A DNA stretch of 64,000 nt. Source: Bacteroidales bacterium UBA4333. Lineage in GTDB: Bacteria > Bacteroidota > Bacteroidia > Bacteroidales > Paludibacteraceae. Where the stretch lies: assembly GCA_002394335.1 (NCBI GenBank), contig DGTP01000014.1, positions 199,929-263,928 on the forward strand, read 5' to 3'. This document shows, piece after piece, positions 8,701-17,143 of this stretch (positions are counted from its first letter, which is position 1; every line of letters starts with the position of its first letter). Below the pieces are notes generated by a model. The model was not told the DNA's origin. It searched no databases and saw only the letters and a list, made by a program, of their open reading frames with translations. A program made the translations under genes and the position numbers.

Positions 8701-10369
8701 GGGGGTACCTGTCGTAGAGGCGGCTCTGGGTGCGTGCGAGGATCGTCTGAGACCTATTCTGATGACCGTCGTAACGATGATCGCCGGCATGCTTCCCCTG
8801 ATCATCGAAGGCGGTGCCGGAGCCAACGGTAACAGGGCACTGGCTATCGGGGTCACCGGCGGAATGGCTGTCGGAACCCTTGCACTCGTCTTCGTGGTAC
8901 CGGCTTTTTATATCATCTTCCAGAAACTGCACGAACGCTTCCAAGGAGAGATGGTACCCGTTGAAAATCCTACAGCCGAAGGCGGTCCGTCAGCGAAGCG
9001 GTCTGTCAGTGTCAGCGGTCTGTCAGTGCTGATCCTTATCAGCACGGTCTTCTTTTCTTCCTGCGGTGTGTTCAAGAAATACGAGCCTTCACCTATGCCT
9101 GCACAGGACAGCCTGGTGACGGCGGTCAGCAGATCGGAGTGGAAGACCTATTTCACCGATCCGGTGCTGCGAGAACATATACAAACGGTCTTGGACAACA
9201 ATGTGGATTACCGCTCGTCGCAGAGGGCTGTCAAAGAGGCGGACGCACGCCTCCGTGCCGCCAAACTGGGGTTCTTCCCGACCTTGGCTCTGGCTCCCGC
9301 TTCGGTTGGAGTGTCCGGCACTTACACACCGGGCAGCGGCACCTCCGGCGCCGTACTCTCCTACCATGTGCCTCTTGCCCTCAGTTGGGGTGGGGAAGGA
9401 TTCGGTACTGTCACTAACCGCAAACGCCAGGCGCAAGTCCTGCGCGAACAGGCGGACTACAATGCCGCAGCCATGCACGCCAACCTCGTGGCGACCGTCG
9501 CCAGACTCTATACCCAGTTGCAGCTGCTGGACTATCAGGAGACAATCCTGGACAGTACGGAACTAATCTGGCAGCGCGTTCTCGAGGTGCAGAAGGTTCT
9601 GGTCAAGAACGGACAGGCCTATTCCCCTTCGGTGGGGCAGATGGAGGCGTCGCTTATCAATGTGCAGATCCAGCGGAGAGAACTCCGGGAGGAGATACAC
9701 GTGCTGGAACTGGAACTATGCCTCTTGCGCAATGAAGAACCTCACCACGTGGCACGGTCGCCTTGGAAAAGCTATACCTTCAATACATGGAATATACAGC
9801 CTGTCCCGGCTGCACAACTCAGCAACAGAGCCGATGTGCGGGCGGCGGAGAGGAATGTGGCGGCGGCGTTCTACCAGACCAACATGGCGAAGGCGGCTTT
9901 CTGCCCTTCGCTCTCCCTGTCGGGACTGTTAGGATGGACCAATAACGGCGGAATGGTTGTCAATCCCGGACAACTGCTGATGAACGCCGTCCTGGGCTTG
10001 TCACAACCCGTCTTCTCAGGAGGAAAACTGAAAGCCAACCTCAAGATCGCCAAACTGCAACAGGAGGAAGCGGCTGAACGCTACGTGGAGGCAATGCTGA
10101 AAGCAGGCAGCGAGGTCAATGACGCTATCTTCCGCTGCAGAAGCGCACAGGAACAGGACGCTCTCTACCAGCGCCTTAACGACACCCAGAAAGAAGCTTA
10201 TCAGGGCACTTGCGAACTGATGAGAATGGGAAAGGCTTCCTATCTTGAAGTCCTTACGGCGCAGGAAGCTTACCTCAAAGCACAACTGGCGGATGTCACG
10301 AACCGATATAACGGACTCATCGCTTTGATAGACCTCTATGCGGCATTGGGGGGCGGCACCGCCATCTGA
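5783..10369 (+). CDS. RND multidrug efflux permease fused to outer-membrane factor
   Basis: One 1528-residue frame encodes two proteins that are usually separate. Residues 1 to about 1060 are a complete HAE1-type (AcrB-like) permease with twelve membrane segments, the proton-relay aspartates D405 and D406 in TM4 (GTVVDDAIVVVEAV) and the lysine K958 (GLLAKTAILITEF). After a linker (about 1060-1080) comes an NodT/OprM-like outer-membrane lipoprotein to the end: a hydrophobic stretch and FSSCG that resemble a signal peptide and lipobox, then two OEP repeats. The linker is built from 16-17 bp tandem repeats (8982-9031). A repeat-derived insertion of about 23 residues (NGQMANDQM and following, residues 790-813) interrupts the porter domain. 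An internal start for the OMF part (e.g. ATG 8950) is possible, but there is no stop between the parts. The ATG at 5783 follows the adaptor by 61 bp. Confidence 0.88.
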   Translation: MAKGNIFVDRKVMAVCISLLIALIGFICLRTLPVEQYPDIAPPTVMITTSYSGADANTVMKSVVMPIEEAVNGVENMAYMTSEASATGDVNINVFFKQGTDPDMAAVNVQNRVSAALGLLPQEVTRVGVKVEKRQNNILQIAALVSRDGKFDNDFIANYIDINVKPRLLRVTGVGAVQNLGNTYSLRIWLKPDVMARYGLEPQDVFAAVGNQNMVAATGSLGEQSGNTYQYNLEYKGRLQSVAEFESIVLRTAGGNVLHLGEVADVELGALSYSFSSRVDGQPGVAFIINQAPGANATEVNAAINDIYKDLQNTMPAGLEFTVLQTSDDFLYAAIHNVVETLIIAILLVILVVYFFLQDFKATLIPSISIIVSLLGTFAVVKVAGFSLNILTLFALVLAIGTVVDDAIVVVEAVMAKMEAGYTSAYKATKDAMSEVSVAVISCTLVFMAVFIPVTFMPGTSGTFFTQFGITIASSVGLSCISALTLCPALTAVLFKPSSASNQPSAFRRRVKQAYEAAYNAILGKYKKGVTKFLHKPRRAWLWLIAAVVAMVLAMRALPAGLVPQEDQGVILVDVTAPAGSPLVETDRIMAQVEEHVLRLEEVESYAKISGFGLMSGTGVSYGTLVVRLKPWDKRKGAEHYIDNVMYKLYLSCEDIKEAQIIPFQMPQIPGYGNSNAIDLQMEDLQGGDMSRFNEVVNDFMAELQKHPEVQMAMSLYSESFPKYKVEVNATQCDRAGISPDVVLNTLGAYCGSAYISNFNQYGKVYRVMAGAAPEYRLDPNSLNNIFVKVNGQMANDQMLNDQMVNDQMVNDMAPISQFVTLTPAVGSATQKRFNLYQSIACSVQPNAGYSEGDVQRVIAEVAKDHLPAGYGYEYGGMSRELEANSKSNLTSLIYLVCVLLIYMILASLYESFFIPLAVLLSVPFGLMGSFAFSWLCGQQNNIYLQTGVIMLIGLLAKTAILITEFAVEKRKQGVPVVEAALGACEDRLRPILMTVVTMIAGMLPLIIEGGAGANGNRALAIGVTGGMAVGTLALVFVVPAFYIIFQKLHERFQGEMVPVENPTAEGGPSAKRSVSVSGLSVLILISTVFFSSCGVFKKYEPSPMPAQDSLVTAVSRSEWKTYFTDPVLREHIQTVLDNNVDYRSSQRAVKEADARLRAAKLGFFPTLALAPASVGVSGTYTPGSGTSGAVLSYHVPLALSWGGEGFGTVTNRKRQAQVLREQADYNAAAMHANLVATVARLYTQLQLLDYQETILDSTELIWQRVLEVQKVLVKNGQAYSPSVGQMEASLINVQIQRRELREEIHVLELELCLLRNEEPHHVARSPWKSYTFNTWNIQPVPAAQLSNRADVRAAERNVAAAFYQTNMAKAAFCPSLSLSGLLGWTNNGGMVVNPGQLLMNAVLGLSQPVFSGGKLKANLKIAKLQQEEAAERYVEAMLKAGSEVNDAIFRCRSAQEQDALYQRLNDTQKEAYQGTCELMRMGKASYLEVLTAQEAYLKAQLADVTNRYNGLIALIDLYAALGGGTAI
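8151..8218. repeat. In-frame tandem 15-bp repeats inside the permease gene
   Basis: About four to five copies of a 15-base unit AAATGACCAAATGGT, each encoding a variant of NDQMV. Fifteen bases keep the frame. The same sequence type lies in nearby intergenic regions, so this is a dispersed repeat that has entered a coding gene at a loop just before the APISQFVTL strand of the porter domain. Confidence 0.7.
8982..9031. repeat. 16-17 bp tandem repeat at the permease-OMF junction
   Basis: Three imperfect copies of GCGGTCTGTCAGTGTCA begin at 8982, 8998 and 9015. They encode the linker between permease and outer-membrane factor. Because 16 and 17 are not multiples of three, a change in copy number would break or restore the fusion. 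Confidence 0.6.
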
Positions 10370-10449
10370 CAGAATACTGACCGCTGTGCAGAAATAATGC
10401 GGAGTTGAATAACTCGGAAACTAAAAAAGTGAAAAAAGTTTCCGAAAAA

Positions 10450-10481
10450 TTTGCATATGTCAAAAAAAAGCAGTACCTTTG
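10450..10481 (+). promoter_or_regulatory. Promoter of the TetR-led efflux operon
   Basis: TTTG (10450-10453), 20 bp, TACCTTTG (10474-10481). The predicted transcript starts about a dozen bases before the ATG at 10500, which rules out the earlier in-frame TTG at 10479 as the start because it overlaps the promoter. Confidence 0.75.
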
Positions 10482-10499
10482 TGCCCGATTTCGAAAGAA

Positions 10500-11096
10500 A
10501 TGGCAAACGAGGTACAAAAAGATATTATAACCAAAGCCGGAGAAATGTTCTTCAGGCTGGGTATCCGGAGTGTCACAATCGATGACATCTGCCGGGAATT
10601 AGGCATCTCCAAGAAGACGTTCTATGTCTATTTCGCTTCCAAGGACGAACTGGTGGCGAAACTGCTGCATGCCAATATCACGCACATGGCGGACAAGATG
10701 CAACAGCTCCTTGACTCGCAGGATTTTCTCAAACTGCTCAAGAAATTCGTCTCTTTCCAGTCCAAAGAGGAGAAGGATGTAAGGCGAGTGCCGCAACTGG
10801 TATATGACCTCAAAAAATACTACCCACGCCAGTTCGCGGATTTCCAACACGAGTGCTTCATTACACAGAAAGACTATATACAGGCCTATCTCGAGTTAGG
10901 GCAGCGGCAGGGATACGTGCGCGCGAACCTTAATGTAGCACTGACTGCCACCCTGTTTGCCAAAATACACAGCGACGCACTCCGGGATCTGGAGGAGATA
11001 GAGTCCCACGGACTGAATATGCACCAGCTCGGACACACCGCCATGGATGTCTTCGTACGGGGCGTACTTACGGAAAAGCTGAAAGTTGAAAGTTGA
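10500..11096 (+). CDS. TetR/AcrR family transcriptional regulator
   Basis: A 198-residue regulator. The N-terminal helix-turn-helix is at about residues 24-45 (SVTIDDICRELGISKKTFYVYF), followed by the usual K-E-L turn and an all-helical ligand-binding domain. The ATG at 10500 is chosen because a strong promoter ends just before it. It is the first gene of an operon with OMF, adaptor and RND permease, so it probably controls that efflux system in response to a pump substrate, possibly by autorepression. The next gene starts 10 bp downstream. Confidence 0.9.
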   Translation: MANEVQKDIITKAGEMFFRLGIRSVTIDDICRELGISKKTFYVYFASKDELVAKLLHANITHMADKMQQLLDSQDFLKLLKKFVSFQSKEEKDVRRVPQLVYDLKKYYPRQFADFQHECFITQKDYIQAYLELGQRQGYVRANLNVALTATLFAKIHSDALRDLEEIESHGLNMHQLGHTAMDVFVRGVLTEKLKVES

Positions 11097-11106
11097 AAGA
11101 ATAATA

Positions 11107-12510
11107 ATGAATATCGGATATATGAAGAAAGCATCTTTTTTAATTGCCGCATTGGCGCTGGGAATGAGTCTGTCGGCTGCAAACGATTCTGTTAAGAACA
11201 AGTCGAACTGGATTATGGAGCACGACTCGGTGATGATGGCTACAGTCAATGTGTACGCTGATAGTAGCAGGGCAGTGCCTTCTTCCCTTACCCTCTCCGT
11301 CAAGGAGGCGCAGGACTATGCGGTGAAAGCCAACCGCTCCCTGCGCAACTCCTCCCTTGCCGTGCAGCAGGCCTACGCACAACGCTGGCAGACCATAGCA
11401 TCGATGTTGCCGCAAGTGGACGGAAGCTACAGCTATAGCAACTATCTGGGATACAGCGCTACGCTCTCGATGGGAGGACAGAATGTGCAAATTAACATGC
11501 CTAACCAGGGCGCGTTAGGTATTACCGCCTCCATCGGAGTGAACGGACAAGGGATAGTGGGGGTTCTGCTGCAGAACCTGGCTATCGACATGCAGCGACT
11601 CTCGCTGGAACAGTCGGAGGATAACCTGCGTGCTAATGTCAAGACCTCTTACACCTCCATATTGGTGCTGCAAGATGTGGTGAAACTGCTGGACGCCTCC
11701 TTGGCTAATGTCAACAATATTATAGAGATCACCCAACACGCGGTGGACTTCGGCGCTACGGAGCAGACGGTGGCAGACCAGATTGCCATCCGTGCCAATA
11801 CGCTCAAGAACAGTATTATGAGCCAGAAACGCGCTATCGAGTTGGCTACCAGCAGCCTGAAAGTGCTCTTGGACGTGCCGGCAGAGACCACCCTCACGCT
11901 GACAACAACGCTGGAAGAATTGCTCTCCGGCGATGAGGTGTTGGCGCTCCTGGGAGAGGAGTTCGTCAAAGAACACAACCTCAGTTACCGACAGCTGGAG
12001 AAGAACTTCGAGATAGCGAAGATGAACATGCACATGGCTGGCTGGGCATATGGCCCGACCGTGAGTCTCGCCTATAATTACTCGAACCAGCAGTACTACG
12101 GAGAGGGAGGTATGCGTATGACACCGCCTAACGTGGTGCAGGTGAGCATCCGCATGCCGCTGTGGTCAAGCGGAAAACGCGCTGCCGGGGTCGTGGAGAA
12201 GAAGATTGCCTTGGAACAGGCACGCAACACACTGGCAGAGACCTCCGACCAACTCGGTATCCAATACCAGCAACTGAGATTCAACCTCCAGAATGCCTAT
12301 GAAACATACCTCACGGAGCAGGAAAACCTCAAAGTGGTGAACCGTGTGTTTGAGTCGGTAAGCAACAAATACCGCTACGGCACGAACAGCAACCTCGAAC
12401 TCGTGAACGCCAGCAACGATGTCATCTCGGCACAGTCGAGCTATGTACAGGCGGTCTTGAGCCTGATCAACGCCGAGGTGGAGTTAGATAAGTTTTTGAA
12501 TAATAATTAA
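11107..12510 (+). CDS. TolC-like outer-membrane efflux protein
   Basis: A 467-residue (from ATG 11107) or 462-residue (from ATG 11122) outer-membrane factor. The signal peptide is KKASFLIAALALGMSLSA. Two OEP repeats with long amphipathic helices follow, the first around LSVKEAQDYAVKANRSLRNS and the second around LAETSDQLGIQYQQLRFNLQ. An in-frame TTG at 11086 overlaps the end of the TetR gene and the short GAAAGTTGAAAGTTGAAAG repeat and is unlikely to be used. It would form the exit duct for the adaptor and pump encoded directly downstream. Confidence 0.92.
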   Translation: MNIGYMKKASFLIAALALGMSLSAANDSVKNKSNWIMEHDSVMMATVNVYADSSRAVPSSLTLSVKEAQDYAVKANRSLRNSSLAVQQAYAQRWQTIASMLPQVDGSYSYSNYLGYSATLSMGGQNVQINMPNQGALGITASIGVNGQGIVGVLLQNLAIDMQRLSLEQSEDNLRANVKTSYTSILVLQDVVKLLDASLANVNNIIEITQHAVDFGATEQTVADQIAIRANTLKNSIMSQKRAIELATSSLKVLLDVPAETTLTLTTTLEELLSGDEVLALLGEEFVKEHNLSYRQLEKNFEIAKMNMHMAGWAYGPTVSLAYNYSNQQYYGEGGMRMTPPNVVQVSIRMPLWSSGKRAAGVVEKKIALEQARNTLAETSDQLGIQYQQLRFNLQNAYETYLTEQENLKVVNRVFESVSNKYRYGTNSNLELVNASNDVISAQSSYVQAVLSLINAEVELDKFLNNN

Positions 12511-12518
12511 TATTTAAT

Positions 12519-13526
12519 ATGAAAAAGAATCTATTATTTGTTCTCGCAGCCTTTGCGCTCATAGGCTGCAGCAGCAAGGAAACCACCGCTACGGAGGAAG
12601 AAGAACGCGTTGAGCAAGTGCGCACAACGGTTCTGCAACCCCGTGAGATAGAGCGCGAGATCTCTGTTTCCACCAACCTGCAAGGCTACCTCACACAGAA
12701 TGTCTCCCCGTCTCTGACAGGCAAGATCGAGCATATTTACCGCGAGGTAGGCGATCATGTGTCCAAAGGCGGCGATCTGGTACGTATGGACCAGACCCAG
12801 TACAAAACCACCAAGATCTCCTTGGCGGAACTGGCTGTCGAGAAGAACAGACTGGAGCAGTTGCTGGAGACGGGGTCGGCTACCCAACAGCAGTTGGATC
12901 AGCTCACCATGCAGTACAACACGACACAGGAGCAGCTTGAATTCCTGGAGAAGAACACCTATGTCAAGGCGCCTTTTGCCGGAGTAATCTCCGCCAAAAC
13001 GTACGAAGACGGCGAGTTGTACGGAGGACAGCCCATTCTCGTGCTGACTCAGATCGACAAACTGAAAGCACTGGTTGCCATTCCGGAGACCTATTTCCCG
13101 AAACTGAAAGCCGGCATGAAACTGACCCTTACCACCGATATCTATCCGGAACAGGTGTTCCCCGCCACGGTGGAGGTGGTCTATCCGACGATAGATCCGG
13201 CAAGTCACACCTTCCAATGCAAGGTGGTGGTGCCTAACGGCAAAAACCTCTTGCGGCCCGGTATGTACGTGACAACCAAAATCGGTCTGGGAAAGGACTA
13301 CGCTATGGTAATTCCTTACCAGTCGGTGGAGAAACTGGTGGGCGCCAATGACCGCTATGTGTTTATCAACGAGAAGGGCAAAGCCAAACGTGTGGCAGTA
13401 GAGCTGGGACAGCGTTTTGATCAGGACGTAGAGATCATCGCCCCGGAGATAGTGAAAGGCGTAGAGGTCGTGACCACCGGTCAGCACAAACTCGTGGACG
13501 GCGTGAAAATCGAAGTAGTGAAATAA
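12519..13526 (+). CDS. RND efflux periplasmic adaptor lipoprotein
   Basis: A 335-residue membrane fusion protein beginning with a classic lipoprotein signal (KKNLLFVLAAFALIGCSS, lipobox LIGC). Lipoyl halves sit at about residues 59-90 (LTGKIEHIYREVGDHVSKGG) and 148-175 (VKAPFAGVISAKTYEDGEL) around a short alpha-hairpin, followed by the beta-barrel. The adaptor has a shorter hairpin than that at 4622. It starts 8 bp after the OMF gene and precedes the permease. Confidence 0.92.
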   Translation: MKKNLLFVLAAFALIGCSSKETTATEEEERVEQVRTTVLQPREIEREISVSTNLQGYLTQNVSPSLTGKIEHIYREVGDHVSKGGDLVRMDQTQYKTTKISLAELAVEKNRLEQLLETGSATQQQLDQLTMQYNTTQEQLEFLEKNTYVKAPFAGVISAKTYEDGELYGGQPILVLTQIDKLKALVAIPETYFPKLKAGMKLTLTTDIYPEQVFPATVEVVYPTIDPASHTFQCKVVVPNGKNLLRPGMYVTTKIGLGKDYAMVIPYQSVEKLVGANDRYVFINEKGKAKRVAVELGQRFDQDVEIIAPEIVKGVEVVTTGQHKLVDGVKIEVVK

Positions 13527-13632
13527 TTTATCATTTGGTCATTTACCATTTATGTACTATTTGGCGATTTAGCTAAATGATTAAATGAACAAATAGATGA
13601 CCAAATCGTAAATGACAAAATCGTAAATAGTT
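13527..13632. repeat. Dispersed ATTTACC/GTAAATGA repeat cluster with inverted halves
   Basis: The whole 108-bp adaptor-permease gap consists of units like TCATTTGGTCATTTACC followed by the inverse type GACCAAATCGTAAATGAC. The two halves can pair as a hairpin. It is the same family as at 5722, 8151 and 61298. Confidence 0.6.
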
Positions 13633-13634
13633 TT

Positions 13635-16600
13635 ATGAGCATTTATAAATCAGCAATACAAAAACCGGTTACCACAGTCCTGATCTTCGTGGCTGTGATA
13701 GTGATCGGTATTTATAGCTTCCTGCGCTTGCCGGTGGACCAGTTCCCGGAGATGGATCCGCCTTATGTGACGGTGATGACCACCTATCCCGGTGCTTCGG
13801 CTTCCGAGATAGAGACCAATGTCACCAAGATCATGGAGAATGCCCTGACTTCGGTGGACCACTTGAAACACATTACTTCACAGAGTAAGGACAACATCTC
13901 GGTGGTGACGCTGGAGCTGGAGTGGGGTGCCAATATGGACGAGGCGGTCAATGACGTCCGCTCCTTCGTCGATATGGCGGCTAATAACCTGCCTGACAAC
14001 TGCGCCAAGCCGGTGATCTTCAAGCTCTCCACCTCCTCCATGCCTATCTGCCAGTACTCCATTACGGCGGATGAAACCTATGCCGGACTGGACAAGATCC
14101 TCAACGACGAGGTGGTGCCCCAGTTGAACCACATTGACGGTATCGGTAATATCTCCCTCTCCGGTGCGCCGGACCGCTATGTCTATGTCAATATCGACCA
14201 GGAGAAACTGGATGCCTATGGTCTGACCCTGGAGCAGGTGGGGCAAGTGGTTGCGGCGAACAACCTCAACCTCTCCTCCGGTACGATCAAGATGCCGCAG
14301 GAACAGTACCAGATGCAGGTGCGCAGCGAGTATATCGAGTCCTCGGAGATAGCCGACCTGATGGTGACGATGACACCGCAAGGGCAACAGGTCTTCATCC
14401 GGGATATAGCTACAGTCAAAGATACCATCAAAGATCTCTCGCTGGACGAGAAGACCAATGGCCGCGAAGCCGTTCGTCTTATCATCGCCAAGCAGACAGG
14501 TGCCAATACCGTACAGGTCTGCCGCGATGTGCGCGAGGAACTGGCGAAGATCCGGAAACAGTTGCCTACCGACGTGAAGATCGAGAAGATCTACGACTCG
14601 TCAGAGAATATCCAGAACTCCATCAACTCCCTCGAGGAGTCGGTGCTCTACGCTCTGCTCTTCGTGGTGCTCGTCGTGCTGTTCTTCTTAGGCAGATGGC
14701 GTGCTACAATCATTATCGGCGTGACTATTCCTATCGCCCTGATTGTAGCGTTCATCTACCTTGGCATGGCAGATTCGAGTCTGAATATCATCTCGCTCTG
14801 TTCGCTCACCATCGCTATCGGTATGGTGGTGGACGACGCAATCGTCGTGCTGGAAAATATCACCCGTCACGTTGAGCGTGGTGAGGATCCTCAAGAGGCG
14901 GCTATCTACGCCACCAACGAGGTCTGGGTGTCTGTCATCGCAACAACCTTGGTGCTCGTAGCGGTGTTCGTGCCGCTGACAATGCTCTCCGGCCTCGCAG
15001 GTATTATGTTCCATGAGTTAGGATGGATAGTCACGGTAGTGTGCTGTACTTCCACGCTGGTGGCTATTACATTGACTCCTATGCTGTGCTCCAAACTGCT
15101 GAAGGCGAAGCATGTGCACGTGGATGAGAACGGAAACCTGGTTGATGACGAGGCTGGCAAGAAGAGCTGGTACGAGAAGACGGTGGTTCGTCTTCTGGAC
15201 AAGATAGACGAACTGTATGCCAACTCCTTAGGATGGTGTCTTCGTCATAAGACGGTGACGCTCTTGGTACTGCTGGCAATGTTCGTCGCTTCGCTTGCAC
15301 CGGTGTTTATGGGCAAGATCGGTACCGACTTCATGCAGCAGCAGGATAACGGACGTCTCTCTGTGACGGTCAAACTGCAACGCGGTACGCGTATTGAGGA
15401 GACCTTGAAGACAGCCCGCAAACTGGAGACCCGTTTCGAAGAACTGGTGCCGGAAATCGAGTTGATCAACACCTCTGCCGGTTCGAATGACGACGCCTCT
15501 ATCGCGGCACTCTTCTCCTCGACGATGAACAACAAGATCCAGATGACCGTCCGTCTGCCCAAGAAATGGGAGCGTGAACGCGATATATGGACTATAGCCG
15601 AAATCTTGCGTGAGGAGATGGCACACTATCCGGAGATAAACGAGTACCAGTGCGTCGTTTCGTCCGGAGGTCCCGGCGGTAACGGCAATACGGTGGATCT
15701 GGAGATCTATGGTTATGACTTTGACAAAACAAGCCAACTGGCAGAGCAATGCCGTCAGCTGATATCTCAACTGCCGGGTGCACGCGATGTGAACATCTCT
15801 CGTGAGGACGACCGCCCTGATATCAAGATTACTGTTGATAAGGAGAAGGCTTCGCGTCTGGGGCTTAGCTCCGCTACTATCTCTACCTATCTGCGTAACC
15901 GCGTAGCCGGAATGGCGAGCGGCTACCTCAAGGACGACGGCTCCGAATATGACATCGTAGTGCGTCTGGAGGAAGAAGACCGTAACTCGATCTCGGATGT
16001 GCTCAATCTCTCCCTGCCGACAGCTACCGGAAAGACCGTCAAACTCTCGGAGGTGGCTACTGTGGGCGAGTACTGGGCACCGCCGACCATCGAGCGTAAG
16101 GCGCGCCAGCGTATTGTGACCGTCAAGGCTACGCCGTACAACACCACGCTGGGTGAACTGGCGCAAGCCATCGAGGCGGAAGTAGTGCCGCAACTCGACC
16201 TCCCTGTAGGCTATTCCACGCATATCGGCGGTAACTATGAGACACAACAGGACACCTTCCGTGACATGATTTTGCTGGCAGCGATGATCATCTTGCTGGT
16301 ATATATCGTAATGGCTTCGCAGTTTGAGTCTCTCCGCATGCCGGGAATTATCATGTTCACCGTGCCGTTTGCCCTTTCCGGTGTGATCATCGCCCTCTGG
16401 ATCACAGGCCGTTCGCTGGATATGATCGGTGCGCTGGGTCTGGTGCTGCTGGTTGGTATCGTGGTGAAGAACGGTATCGTGCTGGTGGACTATATTAATC
16501 TTATGCGTGAGCGCGGACATGAGCTGAACGAAGCTATCCAAATGTCCGGCCGTAGCCGTATCCGTCCTGTGCTGATGACCGCTTTCACTACCATCCTCGG

Positions 16601-16820
16601 TATGGTGCCGATGGCTGTTTCCAGTGGTGAGGGTGCCGAAATGTGGCAGCCGTTAGGTATAGTGGTGATTGGTGGTCTGACGGTAAGTACCTTCCTGACG
16701 CTATATATCGTGCCGGTTCTCTACGGTGTAATGTCGCGTCACGGCGATAGAGACAAAAAGGAAAAACTGCGTAAGAAATTTATCTTCATGGACCTTAAAG
16801 TGAAGAAAAGTAAAAATTGA
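13635..16820 (+). CDS. RND multidrug efflux permease (HAE1/AcrB-like)
   Basis: A 1061-residue inner-membrane proton-driven efflux pump of normal family length. The start MSIYKSAIQKPVTTVLIFVAVIVIG gives TM1. The TM4 aspartates are D400 and D401 (GMVVDDAIVVLENI) and the TM10 lysine is K945 (GIVVKNGIVLVDYI). Two large periplasmic loops form the porter domain. Unlike the pump at 5783 it is not fused and has no repeat insertion. It completes the TetR-OMF-adaptor-permease operon, and the PII-like gene follows 20 bp downstream. Confidence 0.95.
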   Translation: MSIYKSAIQKPVTTVLIFVAVIVIGIYSFLRLPVDQFPEMDPPYVTVMTTYPGASASEIETNVTKIMENALTSVDHLKHITSQSKDNISVVTLELEWGANMDEAVNDVRSFVDMAANNLPDNCAKPVIFKLSTSSMPICQYSITADETYAGLDKILNDEVVPQLNHIDGIGNISLSGAPDRYVYVNIDQEKLDAYGLTLEQVGQVVAANNLNLSSGTIKMPQEQYQMQVRSEYIESSEIADLMVTMTPQGQQVFIRDIATVKDTIKDLSLDEKTNGREAVRLIIAKQTGANTVQVCRDVREELAKIRKQLPTDVKIEKIYDSSENIQNSINSLEESVLYALLFVVLVVLFFLGRWRATIIIGVTIPIALIVAFIYLGMADSSLNIISLCSLTIAIGMVVDDAIVVLENITRHVERGEDPQEAAIYATNEVWVSVIATTLVLVAVFVPLTMLSGLAGIMFHELGWIVTVVCCTSTLVAITLTPMLCSKLLKAKHVHVDENGNLVDDEAGKKSWYEKTVVRLLDKIDELYANSLGWCLRHKTVTLLVLLAMFVASLAPVFMGKIGTDFMQQQDNGRLSVTVKLQRGTRIEETLKTARKLETRFEELVPEIELINTSAGSNDDASIAALFSSTMNNKIQMTVRLPKKWERERDIWTIAEILREEMAHYPEINEYQCVVSSGGPGGNGNTVDLEIYGYDFDKTSQLAEQCRQLISQLPGARDVNISREDDRPDIKITVDKEKASRLGLSSATISTYLRNRVAGMASGYLKDDGSEYDIVVRLEEEDRNSISDVLNLSLPTATGKTVKLSEVATVGEYWAPPTIERKARQRIVTVKATPYNTTLGELAQAIEAEVVPQLDLPVGYSTHIGGNYETQQDTFRDMILLAAMIILLVYIVMASQFESLRMPGIIMFTVPFALSGVIIALWITGRSLDMIGALGLVLLVGIVVKNGIVLVDYINLMRERGHELNEAIQMSGRSRIRPVLMTAFTTILGMVPMAVSSGEGAEMWQPLGIVVIGGLTVSTFLTLYIVPVLYGVMSRHGDRDKKEKLRKKFIFMDLKVKKSKN

Positions 16821-16840
16821 AAATTGAAAACTGAAAGGTT

Positions 16841-17134
16841 ATGAAATCTGTAATGATTGTATTCAATCAGGCCAATACCGGTCGTGTGGAGTATATGCTC
16901 GATGTGCTGGGGGTGAATGGCTTTACTTTCTTTGAGGAAGTGCAAGGCCGTGGCACCAACGGCGGCGAACCGCGTCGCGGTACCCATGCCTGGCCTGAAA
17001 TGAACAGCTGCGTGATAACCGTTGTAGAGGACGAGCAAGTGGAGACGCTTCTGGAGTCTGTCAAGAAACTTGACATGCGTAATGAAGAAGTAGGCGTCCG
17101 TGCTTTTGTATGGAATATTGAAGCTACTGTGTGA
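16841..17134 (+). CDS. Small PII-like protein linked to an RND efflux operon
   Basis: A 97-residue protein with a ferredoxin-like/PII pattern: strand KSVMIVFNQ, a helix, strand FTFFEEVQGRG in the place of the T-loop base, RRGTHAWPEMNS, strand CVITVVEDEQ and a final helix. The family is found beside RND pumps in Bacteroidota; its function is not established. By analogy with PII-type sensors it may bind a small molecule or metal and affect pump activity, but that is inference. The stop lies 9 bp before the next ATG. Confidence 0.6.
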   Translation: MKSVMIVFNQANTGRVEYMLDVLGVNGFTFFEEVQGRGTNGGEPRRGTHAWPEMNSCVITVVEDEQVETLLESVKKLDMRNEEVGVRAFVWNIEATV

Positions 17135-17143
17135 TTGAACCAG

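Noticed and set aside
15228..16541. Minus-strand 437-codon frame opposite the second RND permease
   Set aside because: It lies fully inside a well-recognised gene, has His/Gln-rich shadow composition and no family features.
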